Shown here in pieces: positions 25,826 to 34,108 of a stretch of 64,000 nucleotides of DNA. Each line of letters starts with the position of its first letter. Position 1 is the first letter of the stretch. Where the stretch lies: assembly GCF_013114825.1 (NCBI RefSeq), contig NZ_JAAVLX010000009.1:273457-337456 (forward strand), in the 5' to 3' direction. The DNA is from Bradyrhizobium australiense (lineage in GTDB: Bacteria > Pseudomonadota > Alphaproteobacteria > Rhizobiales > Xanthobacteraceae). A model generated the notes under the pieces. That model was not told the DNA's origin. It did not search any database and saw nothing but the letters and a program-made list of their open reading frames with translations. The position numbers and the translations under genes were made by a program.

Positions 25826-26929
25826 TTACAGTCGCGCCTGTGCGAGCGGAATCCGAAAGGTCCTGAATCCGGCAATATCGGGAAACCACTCGGCGGCTTC
25901 GCGCGAAGCCAGCGTTAGGACCGCGGCCGGGACTTCGCCGCTGATCAGCCGGTCGATCGCCCCTCGCTGTCCTTCGCTGAACTGGACCTCGGCGGCGCCC
26001 GCCGCTATCAACGCGGCGCTGACGCGTCCACTCGATGCGGCCTGCTTCTCCTCGATCGCAATGCTCTTGTTGTTCAGGTCGGATAGCGAACTGATCTCCG
26101 GACGTGCCAGAACGAGCGCGACCAGATTGTCTGCTTTATCTGGCGGTGTGGATGCCATCTTCCCGGTATCGCTCACGTCGGCGGGCGCTTCCGGATTGTC
26201 CGATTTGTTGCCCGCATCCGGTCCCGTCCCGATCGCCGTGACGAGATCGGCCATTCCCGTCGCTTCCACAAGCTGCTGCTGTATGGTCCGGGAAGCCGGT
26301 GCTGGCGCGCCGGCAGCCGTGGCCGGCAACGCAGCGTTCTCGGACGCGGCGGGCCTCGCGGCGATCTCGAGCGTGGCTGGCGGCGGCAGGATGACCTCGG
26401 ATTTGATCTCGGATTTGGGAGCCTCCGCGGGCTGCGCCGTGGCGACGGCGGCTGCCTGAGCCGGCTCAGACCTGTTCGAGATTACCAATTTACGCTCGGG
26501 CGCCTTGCCGCCGGCGACTGTCTTTTCGCGAGCCACTGTCGCCGTGGCCGCCGGAATGTCTTTCCTCCTTGCTGCAAGACTGGGAGTCGCCGCCTTTTTG
26601 CCGTTCGACGGCCTTGTTTTCGACGCCGCCAAGCTATCGCGCGGCGCGGAGCGGGAAACGGGTCCGCCCCGCTTTGCCACGCGTGCAGGGCTAGCGTGTT
26701 CCGGCCCTACTGTTTCCGCGTCAGCCGGCACCACAACAACAGCCTCGCGTTGCTCGCGGTACCTGGCAGATAACGCTTGATCAGACCAGGCCATGTAGGA
26801 CTGGCACGCGTAGTTGCACGGCAGCCCGTCGATATAAACGACGCCAGGTGAGTCCAGCGGATTGGCCTGCAGGGCTCCACCCGAACAAAGGGACAAGATC
26901 AGGGCCGGCAAAATCCATCTTCTCGACAT
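25826..26929 (-). CDS. Secreted protein with disordered middle and substrate-binding-protein-like C-terminus
   Basis: 367 residues. Signal peptide 1-22 (ends ALQA-NP). Then a short conserved block 'VVYIDGLPCNYACQSYMAWSDQALS' (in pieces) with two Cys. Residues about 65-225 are Ala/Pro/Lys-rich and look unstructured. The last 110 residues ('ISSLSDLNNKSIAIEEKQ', 'LIAAGAAEVQFSEGQRGAIDRLISGEVPAAV' in pieces) resemble one lobe of a TAXI or type-2 periplasmic binding protein. No transporter genes adjoin it, so uptake is not supported. Function unknown. Confidence 0.6.
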   Translation of the reverse strand: MSRRWILPALILSLCSGGALQANPLDSPGVVYIDGLPCNYACQSYMAWSDQALSARYREQREAVVVVPADAETVGPEHASPARVAKRGGPVSRSAPRDSLAASKTRPSNGKKAATPSLAARRKDIPAATATVAREKTVAGGKAPERKLVISNRSEPAQAAAVATAQPAEAPKSEIKSEVILPPPATLEIAARPAASENAALPATAAGAPAPASRTIQQQLVEATGMADLVTAIGTGPDAGNKSDNPEAPADVSDTGKMASTPPDKADNLVALVLARPEISSLSDLNNKSIAIEEKQAASSGRVSAALIAAGAAEVQFSEGQRGAIDRLISGEVPAAVLTLASREAAEWFPDIAGFRTFRIPLAQARL

Positions 26930-27095
26930 GACTACTCCGTTCGACGCGCGTGGTGTTCAACGCGAGCTACGAATGGATGGAGATCAGGTTTCAAAAGTGG
27001 TGTTCGCGGACCGCTATGCGCGTGTTGAGGATGCCTCTTCGCTGCCCGGCCAGCGACCGGCGCGCCACATTCGAAATGAATTGTCGCAACAGCAA

Positions 27096-27182
27096 GTAGC
27101 CCGGATGGAGCGCAGCGCAATCCGGGGATTCCCTCTCTGATTGAGGGCCGCCCCGGATTTCGCTGCGCTCCATCCGGGCTAC
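27096..27182. repeat. Large intergenic palindrome (rhizobial REP-like element)
   Basis: Arms 27096-27127 and 27151-27182, each 32 nt, are near-perfect inverted repeats; the left arm begins GTAGCCCGGATGGAGCG. A short inner stem (CCCTC / GAGGG) lies in the 23-bp loop. It fills the space between the secreted protein gene and ctpA, downstream of the latter. This matches the 'GTAGCCCGGATGGAGC' palindromes scattered through Bradyrhizobium chromosomes. Confidence 0.85.
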
Positions 27183-27227
27183 AGGGGCTCGCAAGCGGAA
27201 GCCGGTTTCGCGCCCGCCGTGAGTAAA

Positions 27228-28562
27228 TTAATTCGGCACGGCCCGCTTCGCGGCCGTGACCGCATTCGCGTTCACGGTGCCGCCGCGCAGCAGGTTGAAC
27301 GCGGCGTTGAGCGCCTTGTCGTCCTTTTCGTTCGGCGGAACATAGGCTTGCGAGCCGGTCTGCTCGGCACCATCGGCGGCGAGATGGCCGCGCATCGAGG
27401 CTTCGCCCTTCAGCTCGGCGCGGCTCTTGAGCTCATCCGGCACGTCCTGCAGCACCTCGATATCGGGCGCGATGCCTTGGGCCTGGATCGAGCGACCCGA
27501 AGGCGTGAAGTAGCGCGCCGTGGTCAGCGCCAGCGCGCCATTGCCCTGCCCCAGCGGAATGATGGTTTGCACCGAACCCTTGCCGAAGGTGCGCGTGCCG
27601 ATCAGGGTGGCGCGCTTGTGGTCGCGCAAGGCGCCGGCAACGATTTCGGACGCCGAAGCCGAGCCGCCGTTGATCAGCACGACCAGCGGCTTGCCTTTGG
27701 TGATGTCGCCGCCGCGCGCGGTGAAGCGCTGGGTTTCCTCCGCGGTGCGGCCGCGCGTCGAGACCACCTCGCCCCGGTTCATGAAGGTGCTCGACACCGA
27801 CACTGCCTGGTCGAGCAACCCGCCGGGATTGTTGCGGAGGTCGACGATATAGCCCGCGAGTTTCTCCGGCGGAATTTCCTTCGAGATGCTGGCGATCGCT
27901 TTCTTCAAGCCGTCGGTGGTCTGCTCGTTGAAACGGGTGATCCTGATGTAACCGATGTCGCCGCCGTCAGTCTTGAAGCGGACCGGCCGCACCCGGATGA
28001 TCTCGCGCATAATGGCAACGTCGATCGGTGCGGCGGCCCCCTTGCGCACGACCTTGAGCCGGATCTTGCTGTTGGCGGGGCCTTTCATCCGGCCCACCGC
28101 CTGTTCGAGGGTCATGCCCTGGATGGACTCGTCGTCGATCTGGGTGATCACGTCGCCCGAGAGGATGCCGGCTTTGGCCGCGGGCGTATCGTCGATAGGC
28201 GTGACCACCTTGACGATGCCGTCTTCCATCGTGACCTCGATGCCGAGCCCGCCGAACTCGCCATGGGTGGTCTCCTGCATGTCGCTCCAGCCCTTCTCAT
28301 TCATGTAGCGCGAATGAGGATCGAGCGCGGAGATCATGCCGTTGATGGCGCCTTCCATCAGCTTGGAATCGTCCGGCTTCTCGACGTAGCTGGTCTTGAT
28401 CCGCTCGAACACGCTGCCGAACAGATTGAGCTGGGTGTAGGTGTCGGAACGGGCCGCGGCCTTTGCCGCCGCCACCAGATGCGCCCCTTGAGGTCCGATC
28501 ACGAGAGCGGTCAGAGACGCACCCGTCACCGTGCCGAGAAGAAAGGCAAAATTCCTGCGCAT
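27228..28562 (-). CDS. ctpA: Carboxy-terminal processing peptidase, S41 family
   Basis: 444 residues from ATG 28562. N-terminal hydrophobic export/anchor segment (about 5-32). A PDZ domain follows at about 85-170 ('GEFGGLGIEVTMEDGIVKVV', in pieces). The S41 core has the catalytic Ser in 'INGGSASASEIVAGAL' and Lys in 'GTRTFGKGSVQTI'. It cleaves C-terminal tails of periplasmic proteins. A start 26 codons upstream is possible but adds a tail before the hydrophobic segment that looks non-conserved. Confidence 0.93.
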   Translation of the reverse strand: MRRNFAFLLGTVTGASLTALVIGPQGAHLVAAAKAAARSDTYTQLNLFGSVFERIKTSYVEKPDDSKLMEGAINGMISALDPHSRYMNEKGWSDMQETTHGEFGGLGIEVTMEDGIVKVVTPIDDTPAAKAGILSGDVITQIDDESIQGMTLEQAVGRMKGPANSKIRLKVVRKGAAAPIDVAIMREIIRVRPVRFKTDGGDIGYIRITRFNEQTTDGLKKAIASISKEIPPEKLAGYIVDLRNNPGGLLDQAVSVSSTFMNRGEVVSTRGRTAEETQRFTARGGDITKGKPLVVLINGGSASASEIVAGALRDHKRATLIGTRTFGKGSVQTIIPLGQGNGALALTTARYFTPSGRSIQAQGIAPDIEVLQDVPDELKSRAELKGEASMRGHLAADGAEQTGSQAYVPPNEKDDKALNAAFNLLRGGTVNANAVTAAKRAVPN

Positions 28563-28684
28563 CGTGGGGCGTCCCTTTTTGCTAACGGACGCCCACCATC
28601 CCTGTGAATCGGCGCCCCTGTCCCGGCCCCGCCAACTCACAATGGCTTTTTGGTCGGATCAAGGCACGCCGACCGGGCCGCTTT

Positions 28685-29857
28685 TCAGGAGGCTTTATCC
28701 GCCTCCTGCAGCCCGTTTTGCCAGGTGGAAGGCCGGGTTCCGAAACCGCGCTTGGCGCGGGTGCCCAGCCAGTAGCCGAATTGCGGGGGAACGTTGCGGA
28801 ACGGGCCCTCCACGCCGAGTTTGAGCGCGGCATCCATCGGCCAATTGGGATTATTGAGGATTTCCCGCCCCACCGCGATCAAATCGGCCCGCCCGTCGCG
28901 CAGGATCTGCTCGGCCTGGTCGCCATGGATGATGAGGCCAACCGCCATTGTCATGATGTCGGCGTGGCGCCTGACATATTCCGACAGCGGCACCTGATAA
29001 CTGTATTTGATTTCCTTGCCCAGGATCGGCGCCGCCTCGGAGATGCCGCCGGATGAACAGTCGATGACGTCGACGCCTTTTGTCTTCAGTATCTTTGCCA
29101 GCCGCGCGCTCTGTTCCGGTCCCCAGCCGGCATTGTCCTCGACCGAAAGGCGGACGAACAGCGGCTTTTGGTTGGGCCAATGTGCACGCACGGCTTCCGT
29201 CACCTCGATCAAGAGGCGCATGCGGTTGGTTTCGGAGCCGCCGTATTCGTCAGTGCGCTGATTGGCGCGCTCCGACAGGAACTCATGCACGAGATAGCCA
29301 TGGGCGCCGTGCAGCTCCAGCACGTCAAAACCTGCCTCATGGGCGCGGCGCGCCGCCTGCCCCCAGGCCTGCACGAGATCTTTCACTTCGGCTGTTTCAA
29401 GCGCGCGCGGCACCGGCCAGCGCTCGCTATGGGGAATCGCGCTCGGCGCCACCGGCTGCCAGGCGTCCCAATCCTCGATATCGGGCGTCCGCTGCAGCGG
29501 GCGGTCGCCCTCCCACGGCCGGGTCGCACGCGCCTTGCGGCCGGAATGGCCGAGCTGAATTCCGGCGACCGCGCCCTGCTGTTTGATGAATTTGACGAGG
29601 CGGCCGAGCGGCTCGATGAATGTGTCGTCCCAGATGCCGAGATCGCCGACCGTGCCGCAGCCGCGCCGCTCGACCTTGGTCGATTCCACCACGACCAGGC
29701 CAGCGCCGCCGGCGGCGAACTTGCCAGCATTCATCAGGTGCCAGTCGGTCGGAAAACCCTTCACGGCCGAATATTGATGCATCGGCGGTACCACGATGCG
29801 GTTCTTCAGCGTGACGCCGCGGATCGTCATCGGAGAAAACAGCAGCGTTTCCGTCAT
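28685..29857 (-). CDS. NADH:flavin oxidoreductase, old yellow enzyme family (YqjM-like)
   Basis: 390 residues from ATG 29857. FMN barrel of the OYE family: 'LFSPMTIRGVTLKNRIVVPPMHQYSA' (in pieces) at the start, substrate pair in 'LELHGAHGYLVHEFLS' (HxxH type), 'RTDEYGGS', 'VRLSVED', and 'ADLIAVGREILNNPNWP' at the flavin phosphate site. Members reduce activated alkenes or nitro compounds with NAD(P)H. The compact size and missing C-terminal FeS domain fit the YqjM/xenobiotic reductase class. Physiological substrate unknown. Confidence 0.9.
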   Translation of the reverse strand: MTETLLFSPMTIRGVTLKNRIVVPPMHQYSAVKGFPTDWHLMNAGKFAAGGAGLVVVESTKVERRGCGTVGDLGIWDDTFIEPLGRLVKFIKQQGAVAGIQLGHSGRKARATRPWEGDRPLQRTPDIEDWDAWQPVAPSAIPHSERWPVPRALETAEVKDLVQAWGQAARRAHEAGFDVLELHGAHGYLVHEFLSERANQRTDEYGGSETNRMRLLIEVTEAVRAHWPNQKPLFVRLSVEDNAGWGPEQSARLAKILKTKGVDVIDCSSGGISEAAPILGKEIKYSYQVPLSEYVRRHADIMTMAVGLIIHGDQAEQILRDGRADLIAVGREILNNPNWPMDAALKLGVEGPFRNVPPQFGYWLGTRAKRGFGTRPSTWQNGLQEADKAS

Positions 29858-29912
29858 GGTTTCCTCGGCCTCGTGGACAACATTGGCCCGGCACCGTCCC
29901 GGGAAGTGTCTT

Positions 29913-30218
29913 CTACTTTGCGGCGCCTTCGGCGGATTTGGCCTTCGGCTTGGCTGGCGGTGGTGCCTTGGCCGCGGCTTTCGGCGGCGCGCTGTCGCCG
30001 CGCATCGTCCCCCAGGGGTCGGAACTCTTTTGCTGCTCGGGAATGTTGCCAAGCGACCTCCGGTAGGCCCGCTCGGCCTCCTTCTCGGCCGCGATTTCCG
30101 AAGGCGTCTTGGGCTTGTCCTCCTCGCCATATTTGGCCGGACCTTTTTGGGCCGCGGCGGATCCGGCCAATAATCCGATCATCGCGACAGCGCCCAGGAT
30201 TCTGCCAACAACTTGCAT
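29913..30218 (-). CDS. Small secreted Lys/Pro-rich protein
   Basis: 101 residues from ATG 30218. Signal peptide 1-24 (ends SAAA-QK). The mature chain has 'PKTPSEIAAEKEAERAYRRSLGNIPEQQKSSDPWGTMRG' (in pieces), then an Ala/Lys/Pro tail. The 'AYRRSLGNIP...DPWGxMR' block is a pattern I associate with conserved rhizobial secreted proteins. Function unknown. Confidence 0.65.
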   Translation of the reverse strand: MQVVGRILGAVAMIGLLAGSAAAQKGPAKYGEEDKPKTPSEIAAEKEAERAYRRSLGNIPEQQKSSDPWGTMRGDSAPPKAAAKAPPPAKPKAKSAEGAAK

Positions 30219-30344
30219 GCGACTACTCCCTGAAATTGGCCCAAGCCTTAGCACAGCTCGCGCACGGGCTTAAGCACCGGATTGGGCTTCGAAGCGTATC
30301 CGGTGGCCGTTGCCGAGGCCGGTCCAGTTTTGTAAACGACTGGC

Positions 30345-30971
30345 ATGAATCCGCCGCCAGCGCCCCGCTCCGTCGACGCCTTGCTGTTCGACCTCGGTCG
30401 CGTCGTGCTCGACATCAGTTTCGATCAGGTGATGACCTGCTGGGCGGAGCATGCTGGCTGCGCGCCTGCCGACCTCGCCGGACGCTTTGTTGTCGATGAC
30501 AGCTTCAAGCACCATGAGACCGGCCGGATCGACGATGCCGCGTTCTTTGCCGGGCTGCGTCAGTCGCTCGGCATCGGCATCACCGACGCGCAGTTCCTGG
30601 AAGGCTGGAACGCGATCTTCACCGGCGAGATGCCCGGAATTGCGCCACTGCTGGCGGGTGCAGCAAAACGCCTGCCGCTCTATGCCTTTTCCAACACCAA
30701 TCCGGCCCATGTCGCGCATTTTTCGCAGGCCTATGGCGATGTGCTCAGCCATTTCCGCGAGATATTCCTGTCATCGAGCATCGGTTTGCGCAAACCCGAC
30801 GCCGAAGCCTATGATCATGTGATAAAGGCGATCGGCGTGCCGGCGTCGCGGATCCTGTTCTTCGACGATTCGGCCGCCAATATCGAAGGCGCGCGGGCGC
30901 GCGGCCTTTCTGCCATCCACGTGACATCGACGGATGACGTGGCGAGGGCACTGACCGCACTTGGAATTTAA
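30345..30971 (+). CDS. HAD-IA family phosphatase, YihX-like
   Basis: 208 residues. Motif I is 'LLFDLGRVVLDISFDQV' with the nucleophile Asp; the second position is Gly (DLGR), as in the YihX glucose-1-phosphatase group, where the general acid Asp is absent. Motif II Ser in 'YAFSNTNPAH', Lys in 'LRKPDAEAYDHV', and motif III 'ILFFDDSAANIEGARARG'. A small cap lies between motifs I and II. Substrate not certain. It ends 44 bp before the moeA start and may be co-transcribed with it. Confidence 0.85.
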   Translation: MNPPPAPRSVDALLFDLGRVVLDISFDQVMTCWAEHAGCAPADLAGRFVVDDSFKHHETGRIDDAAFFAGLRQSLGIGITDAQFLEGWNAIFTGEMPGIAPLLAGAAKRLPLYAFSNTNPAHVAHFSQAYGDVLSHFREIFLSSSIGLRKPDAEAYDHVIKAIGVPASRILFFDDSAANIEGARARGLSAIHVTSTDDVARALTALGI

Positions 30972-31005
30972 GCACTTGGAATTTGAGCGCGTCGAATTTG
31001 AGGGA
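30961..31005 (+). repeat. Three degenerate 15-bp tandem units before moeA
   Basis: TTGGAATTTAAGCAC, TTGGAATTTGAGCGC and GTCGAATTTGAGGGA follow one another, overlapping the end of the HAD gene and reaching the moeA ribosome site. In the moeA frame they read LEFKH-LEFER-VEFEG. Confidence 0.6.
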
Positions 31006-31014
31006 GGTCTGCCC

Positions 31015-32226
31015 GTGGCCTTGATGCCTGTCGCCGATGCGCTCGCTGCGATCCTTGCCGGCGCAGAAGCGCTGCCCGAAGAAATGGTGGCGCTCGATGA
31101 CGCGTATCACCGTATCCTCGTGCGTGACGTCGCCGCGCGGCGGACGCAGCCGCCGCAGGCGATGTCGGCGATGGATGGCTATGCGGTGCGCGCGGCGGAC
31201 GCCGCGGATGTCAACGCACGGCTGAAGGTGATTGGCGAGGTCGCCGCCGGCCGCCCGTTCGAGCGGAGGGTAGGCCCAGGCGAAGCGGTGCGGATTTTTA
31301 CCGGCGGCGTGATCCCCGCCGGCGCCGATGCGGTCATCATCCAGGAAGACGCTGGCGTCGACGCCGACCATATCACCATCACGGAAGCTGCCGTTCCGGG
31401 ACGGCATATTCGCGCCGCCGGCGTCGACTTCCGCGAGGGCGACGTCCTGCTCACGCGCGGACGCCGCCTCTCCGACCGCGACCTGTCGCTCGCCGCCGGC
31501 ATGAACTACCCGGAGCTTGCGGTGCACCGCCGCCCCAAGGTCGCTGTACTCGCCACCGGGGACGAACTGGTGATGCCGGGCGTAACCCCCGGCCCCGGCC
31601 AGATTGTCTATTCCAACGGTTACGCGATTCGGGCACTGGCGCGGGCCGAGGGCGCGGAAATCATCGACCTCGGGATTGCCGCCGACACGGTCGCCGCGAC
31701 CACCGAAGGTATTCGCCGCGCCCGCGAGGTGGATGCGGACATCCTGATCACCATGGGCGGCGCCTCGGTCGGCGACCACGACCTCGTCAAGCGGTCGCTG
31801 GAGGCCGAGGGCGTCGCCATGGCATTCTGGCGGATCGCGATGCGGCCGGGCAAACCGATGATGCATGGACGGTTGGGCGCAATGCGGGTGATCGGATTGC
31901 CCGGCAATCCCGTCTCCGCCTATATCTGCAGCTTCCTGTTCCTGGTGCCGCTGATTCGCGCTTTGTCGGGCCGCAACCACGTCCATCACGTCAGAGAAAG
32001 CGCCCTGCTCGGCCGCGATCTCTCAGCCAACGACCAGCGCGAAGATTATCTGCGCGCCCGCCTCGAAGCGCGCGAAGACGGCACGCTGGTCGCCGTGCCG
32101 GTCAACCATCAGGACTCGTCGCTACTCGGGAATCTCGCTGCGGCACGGGCACTTGTGATACGTCCGCCGTTCGCGCCGGCTGCCGCGAATGGATCGCGTT
32201 GCGAGCTGCTCCGGCTGCCGGAATGA
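31015..32226 (+). CDS. moeA: Molybdopterin molybdenumtransferase MoeA
   Basis: 403 residues from a GTG at 31015 with a GGAGG 8 bp ahead. Inserts molybdate into adenylylated molybdopterin. Signatures: 'AMDGYAVRAAD', 'RIFTGGVIPAGADAVIIQED' (in pieces), 'VLATGDELVMPG', 'QIVYSNGYAI', 'ILITMGGASVGDHDLV', 'MRPGKPMMHG' and 'GLPGNPVSAYICSFLF'. All four MoeA domains appear intact. A TTG 18 codons upstream would add the LEF-repeat peptide; I prefer the GTG for its ribosome site. It pairs functionally with moaC 9 kb upstream. Confidence 0.95.
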   Translation: MALMPVADALAAILAGAEALPEEMVALDDAYHRILVRDVAARRTQPPQAMSAMDGYAVRAADAADVNARLKVIGEVAAGRPFERRVGPGEAVRIFTGGVIPAGADAVIIQEDAGVDADHITITEAAVPGRHIRAAGVDFREGDVLLTRGRRLSDRDLSLAAGMNYPELAVHRRPKVAVLATGDELVMPGVTPGPGQIVYSNGYAIRALARAEGAEIIDLGIAADTVAATTEGIRRAREVDADILITMGGASVGDHDLVKRSLEAEGVAMAFWRIAMRPGKPMMHGRLGAMRVIGLPGNPVSAYICSFLFLVPLIRALSGRNHVHHVRESALLGRDLSANDQREDYLRARLEAREDGTLVAVPVNHQDSSLLGNLAAARALVIRPPFAPAAANGSRCELLRLPE

Positions 32227-32286
32227 CGCCTGAACGGTGCTTTGGGCCGAAATCGCAGAGCGTTCACCTGAAATTAAGTGGTTGCG

Positions 32287-32301
32287 GAACACATATCGAA
32301 C
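32287..32301 (-). promoter_or_regulatory. LexA operator (SOS box) upstream of lexA
   Basis: GAAC-ACATATC-GAAC on plus is GTTC-N7-GTTC on minus, the established alphaproteobacterial SOS box. It lies 121-135 bp before the lexA ATG, consistent with autoregulation. No other box of this exact form was noticed nearby. Confidence 0.85.
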
Positions 32302-32421
32302 ATATAGTGTCCGTTCATGATTTGTTTCGACTGCTAGTGTCTATGTCGGGAGTTTTGGGGACTCTCGCGAACTGGGCCCTGGGGATTCGGAACGACGACG
32401 CCAACCGGGGGATTGCTCGCG

Positions 32422-33123
32422 ATGCTTACGCGCAAACAGTACGAACTTCTGCGTTTCATCAATGAACGGCTGAAAGAGGCCGGTGTGCCGCCCTCTTTCG
32501 ACGAGATGAAGGACGCGCTTGACCTGCGCTCTAAGTCCGGAATCCACCGCCTCATTACGGCGCTGGAGGAGCGCGGCTTCATCCGCCGTCTGCCCAACCG
32601 CGCCCGCGCCATCGAAGTCATCAAGCTGCCGGAGCTTGCAGCCGCCGGCAACGGCCGCCGCGGCTTCACGCCAAGCGTCATCGAAGGTACGCTCGGCAGG
32701 CGCGCCGCGAGCGCGCCGGCCGTCGAGGACGATGGCAATCGCCCGGTCGCCGTCCCCGTGATGGGCCGAATCGCCGCCGGTACGCCGATCGAGGCGCTGC
32801 AGACCCGCAGCCACACCATCAGCGTGCCGCCGGACATGCTCGGCTCCGGCGAGCATTATGCGCTCGAAGTGCGCGGCGATTCCATGGTGGATGCCGGCAT
32901 TCTCGACGGCGACATGGCGCTGATCCAGCGCAACGAAACCGCCGACACCGGCGATATCGTCGTGGCGCTGATCGACGAGGAGGAAGCCACGCTAAAGCGC
33001 TTCCGCCGCCGCGGCGCCTCGATTGCGCTCGAGCCCGCCAACGCCGCCTATGAGGTCCGCATCCTGCCGCCGAACCGGGTACGGATTCAGGGCAAGCTGA
33101 TCGGGCTGTACCGCAAGTACTGA
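32422..33123 (+). CDS. lexA: SOS repressor LexA
   Basis: 233 residues from ATG 32422 (a TTG three codons earlier is also possible). N-terminal winged helix at 1-68 ('PPSFDEMKDALDLRSKSGIHRLITALEERGFI' in pieces). Self-cleavage site Ala119-Gly120 in 'GRIAAGTP', nucleophile Ser154 in 'RGDSMVDAGI', Lys192 in 'EEATLKRF'. The linker around 75-108 is longer than in E. coli, as usual for rhizobia. Preceded by an SOS box and followed by an intrinsic terminator. Confidence 0.96.
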   Translation: MLTRKQYELLRFINERLKEAGVPPSFDEMKDALDLRSKSGIHRLITALEERGFIRRLPNRARAIEVIKLPELAAAGNGRRGFTPSVIEGTLGRRAASAPAVEDDGNRPVAVPVMGRIAAGTPIEALQTRSHTISVPPDMLGSGEHYALEVRGDSMVDAGILDGDMALIQRNETADTGDIVVALIDEEEATLKRFRRRGASIALEPANAAYEVRILPPNRVRIQGKLIGLYRKY

Positions 33124-33157
33124 CCCGTTATGCCGCCCCAGCCATGACGAATAGCAG

Positions 33158-33182
33158 CCCTGGCCCTCGGCCGGGGTTTTTT
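33158..33182 (+). terminator. Intrinsic terminator after lexA
   Basis: GC-rich stem CCC-T-GGCC / GGCC-GGG with a CTC loop, directly followed by six T. It is 35 bp past the lexA stop. Confidence 0.8.
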
Positions 33183-33351
33183 GTTGCGCGTGTGGAACTA
33201 AGGAACGTTAGCGCGTTTGTGAATGTGGCGCAGTGCGCCAGTCGCAGAATTGCCCAGAAAGAAGAAAAGGCTCTGCGCCATGTCCACTCTGATAGAGGCC
33301 TGTGCCTCCTTCTAGACACGGGTCAGCTATCTCAAACGAGGGAGCCATCCG

Positions 33352-33774
33352 ATGTGTGACTATAGCCTGCATGCTGTGGCTACGCGGCCTGCCCAAGTCG
33401 GCGAGACGCTGATCACCACGACCTTCCGCGGTACATCGACCCGCGGCTTTGCGTCGGAACGCGAGCCCGCAGTGGCGGTCTGCATGCTTCCCGGCACCGA
33501 GCTGGCGTTCGCTGAGGACGTCAGATACGACAACCGCTGGATCTGGACGCGAACCACCGACTGGCGGGTCGGCAAATTCAACCAAATCGACCCGCATATA
33601 TCCGACCGTCATCACGACGCGATCGAATTTCCCGACGGAAGCCATGTGCTGGTGACGCAGCTTTGCGAAGGCCAGCGTGCGACCGTGCTGCAACTGCCGG
33701 TGGTCCAGACCGGTGGCGAGCGTGCACCGAAGGTGACGGAAGCGCCTCCGGCCGAATCGATCGTGACCGGATAA
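33352..33774 (+). CDS. Conserved rhizobial hypothetical protein
   Basis: 140 residues with a good ribosome site (GAGGGAG). Begins MCDYSLHAVATRPAQVGETL, a family I recognise in Bradyrhizobium genomes but without known function. No signal peptide or membrane helix. It has several beta-rich stretches and a Pro/Glu-rich end. A strong hairpin follows. Confidence 0.72.
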   Translation: MCDYSLHAVATRPAQVGETLITTTFRGTSTRGFASEREPAVAVCMLPGTELAFAEDVRYDNRWIWTRTTDWRVGKFNQIDPHISDRHHDAIEFPDGSHVLVTQLCEGQRATVLQLPVVQTGGERAPKVTEAPPAESIVTG

Positions 33775-33787
33775 ACGCCACGCGCAT

Positions 33788-33830
33788 ACGATCCGCCGGT
33801 CCAGGCCGGCGGATCGTCGTGGTGCATTTT
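33788..33830 (+). terminator. Intrinsic terminator after the 140-residue gene
   Basis: Perfect 12-bp stem, ACGATCCGCCGG (33788-33799) with CCGGCGGATCGT (33806-33817), six-base loop, then a T-run (ATTTTT) about 10 bases on. Confidence 0.65.
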
Positions 33831-33873
33831 TCAGAACTCGGCTTTCAGAACTCGGCACCGCAGGGGGCAGCCG

Positions 33874-34101
33874 GTGGTCAACAAGGTTACGTGGCAAAAA
33901 GCCGGACGCGTCACTGAGCCCGGACGGTACATGTTCAGGTACGGCTGGCTCACCATCACGGCGGAAGATCTCGCAATCTGGCAGCAATTCCCCAACGCAT
34001 CGTTCACGCTGGTCGCTCTGCCGTCGGCACCCGACGCGCCCGAGGAATTCCACCTCGGTGCATTCGAAATACCAGCCAAACCCACAGTCGACGAACACTG
34101 A
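33874..34101 (+). CDS. Small conserved hypothetical protein
   Basis: 75 residues from a GTG at 33874 preceded by AGGGGGC. The core 'PGRYMFRYGWLTITAEDLAIWQQFPNASFTL' (in pieces) is dense in aromatic residues and looks like a folded domain. I believe relatives exist in Bradyrhizobium but know no function. It converges on comEC with 7 bp between stops. Confidence 0.62.
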   Translation: MVNKVTWQKAGRVTEPGRYMFRYGWLTITAEDLAIWQQFPNASFTLVALPSAPDAPEEFHLGAFEIPAKPTVDEH

Positions 34102-34108
34102 GGGTCGC

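Noticed and set aside
27141..28607. 488-codon plus-strand frame antisense to ctpA
   Set aside because: Shadow frame; S41 catalytic motifs are on minus.
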